A DNA stretch of 24,149 nucleotides. Source: Tepidimicrobium sp. Lineage in GTDB: Bacteria; Bacillota; Clostridia; Tissierellales; Tepidimicrobiaceae. A program made the translations under genes and the position numbers. Shown in pieces: positions 23,677 to 24,149 of this stretch. Position 1 is the first letter of the stretch. The number at the start of each line of letters is the position of its first letter. Under the pieces are notes generated by a model that was given only the letters and a program-made list of their open reading frames with translations, did not search any database and was not told the DNA's origin. The DNA lies in NCBI GenBank assembly GCA_012839395.1, contig DUNJ01000123.1, forward strand, positions 1-24,149, given 5' to 3'.

Positions 23677-23683
23677 ACGTGAT
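23670..23683. promoter_or_regulatory. Dyad ATCAC-AAAC-GTGAT, possible operator
   Basis: A perfect 5-bp inverted repeat with a 4-bp centre that covers the proposed -35 of the FHA operon and lies 82 bp before the divergent pspC-type gene. Such a site could let a regulator block one or both genes. Short dyads also occur by chance. Confidence 0.3.
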
Positions 23684-23764
23684 CTATTGTGAATAATTTA
23701 TGCAAAAGCTCTATTTAACTTTACAACATTCTCTGATAATATATTGCCAAGAGGAGGGTTTGCA

Positions 23765-24149
23765 ATGAATGGAAAATTGAAACGTTCACGGGATAATAGA
23801 ATGATCGCCGGAGTTTGCGGTGGAATAGGGGAATATTTCAATATAGATCCCATTATTGTTCGCCTTATATGGGCTTTATTATTTTTTACCCCTGGTGCCC
23901 CAGGATTTTTATTCTATCTTCTCTGTGCCATCATAATCCCAAAAGACGATGGAGTAATTTATCAGGATGAAGAGAGAGAATTTGGCATGAGCTCTGGCAA
24001 TACAACCACCTTCATCGGTGTAATTCTAATTGTCATAGGTGGATCTATGTTAGCTAAAATCATCTGGCCTCATTTAGCCTTTAGGTTTATGAATATATTT
24101 AGGTATTGGCCGGTTCTATTGATTATAGGCGGATTCTATATCATTTATA
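23765..24149 (+). CDS. PspC-domain membrane protein, 3' end cut by the window
   Basis: The first 128 residues are visible and the frame is open to the window edge. The PspC domain occupies about 3-62: KLKRSRDNRMIAGVCGGIG, then YFNIDPIIVRLIWALLF, ending in a membrane helix and IIIPKD. A charged linker, a second membrane helix near 84-100 and the start of a third (YWPVLLIIGG) follow; the latter resembles the small-helix region of LiaF/DUF5668-type proteins. PspC proteins sense or respond to envelope stress. ATG 23765 has GAGGAGGG six bases ahead. It is divergent from the wall operon, a context that fits an envelope role. It is partial only because of the window border. Confidence 0.85.
   Translation, partial: MNGKLKRSRDNRMIAGVCGGIGEYFNIDPIIVRLIWALLFFTPGAPGFLFYLLCAIIIPKDDGVIYQDEEREFGMSSGNTTTFIGVILIVIGGSMLAKIIWPHLAFRFMNIFRYWPVLLIIGGFYIIY

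Overview
The window looks like a chromosomal segment of a low-GC, endospore-forming-type Firmicute of the anaerobic Clostridia/Tissierellia kind. The reasons are strong AT bias, heavy use of ATA and AGA/AGG codons, GGAGG-type ribosome binding sites with frequent TTG and GTG starts, a DegS/DegU pair, YtxH and PspC proteins, and a Firmicutes-style 6S RNA. This placement is inference; no rRNA or other phylogenetic marker is present. I see no phage, insertion sequence, CRISPR array, tRNA or rRNA.

Left part (1-12.2 kb). A LysR-type regulator (+) sits beside the window edge, behind two copies of a 16-bp repeat. It converges on a long minus-strand run that reads, in transcription order: lipid/diacylglycerol kinase, a 1797-residue signalling protein, a LacI-type repressor, a GDT1/UPF0016 cation transporter with an extra Cys-rich tail, CheW, DegS-like kinase and DegU-like response regulator. 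Gaps are short and I see no convincing internal terminator, although a promoter may lie in front of cheW. The signalling protein is the most remarkable gene: a kinase fold lacking its catalytic residues, then an AAA+ NTPase, TPR-like repeats, a GAF-like region, an intact GGEEF diguanylate cyclase with an inhibitory site, and a second GAF-like region.

Middle part (12.2-17.1 kb). A minus-strand cluster encodes a small helical protein, a YtxH protein and a one-pass membrane protein, ending at a hairpin. A PHP-type phosphatase (+) converges, with a 4-nt overlap, on a small zinc-ribbon gene. Upstream of that lie 6S RNA with its own promoter and terminator, then an FtsH-like membrane AAA protease with a near-consensus promoter, then a small acidic unknown protein.

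Right part (17.2-24.1 kb). Another unknown protein and NAD kinase are on the plus strand. They converge, at a bidirectional terminator, on the cell-wall cluster FHA - FtsW/RodA - class B penicillin-binding protein - oligoendopeptidase F on the minus strand. A PspC-domain gene runs off the right edge, divergent from the FHA gene.

Together the window carries signalling (c-di-GMP synthesis, DegS/DegU, CheW), envelope stress and protein quality control (YtxH, PspC, FtsH), wall synthesis and global transcription control (6S RNA). The best candidate for something under-described is the pseudokinase/NTPase/diguanylate cyclase protein and its co-directional neighbours.
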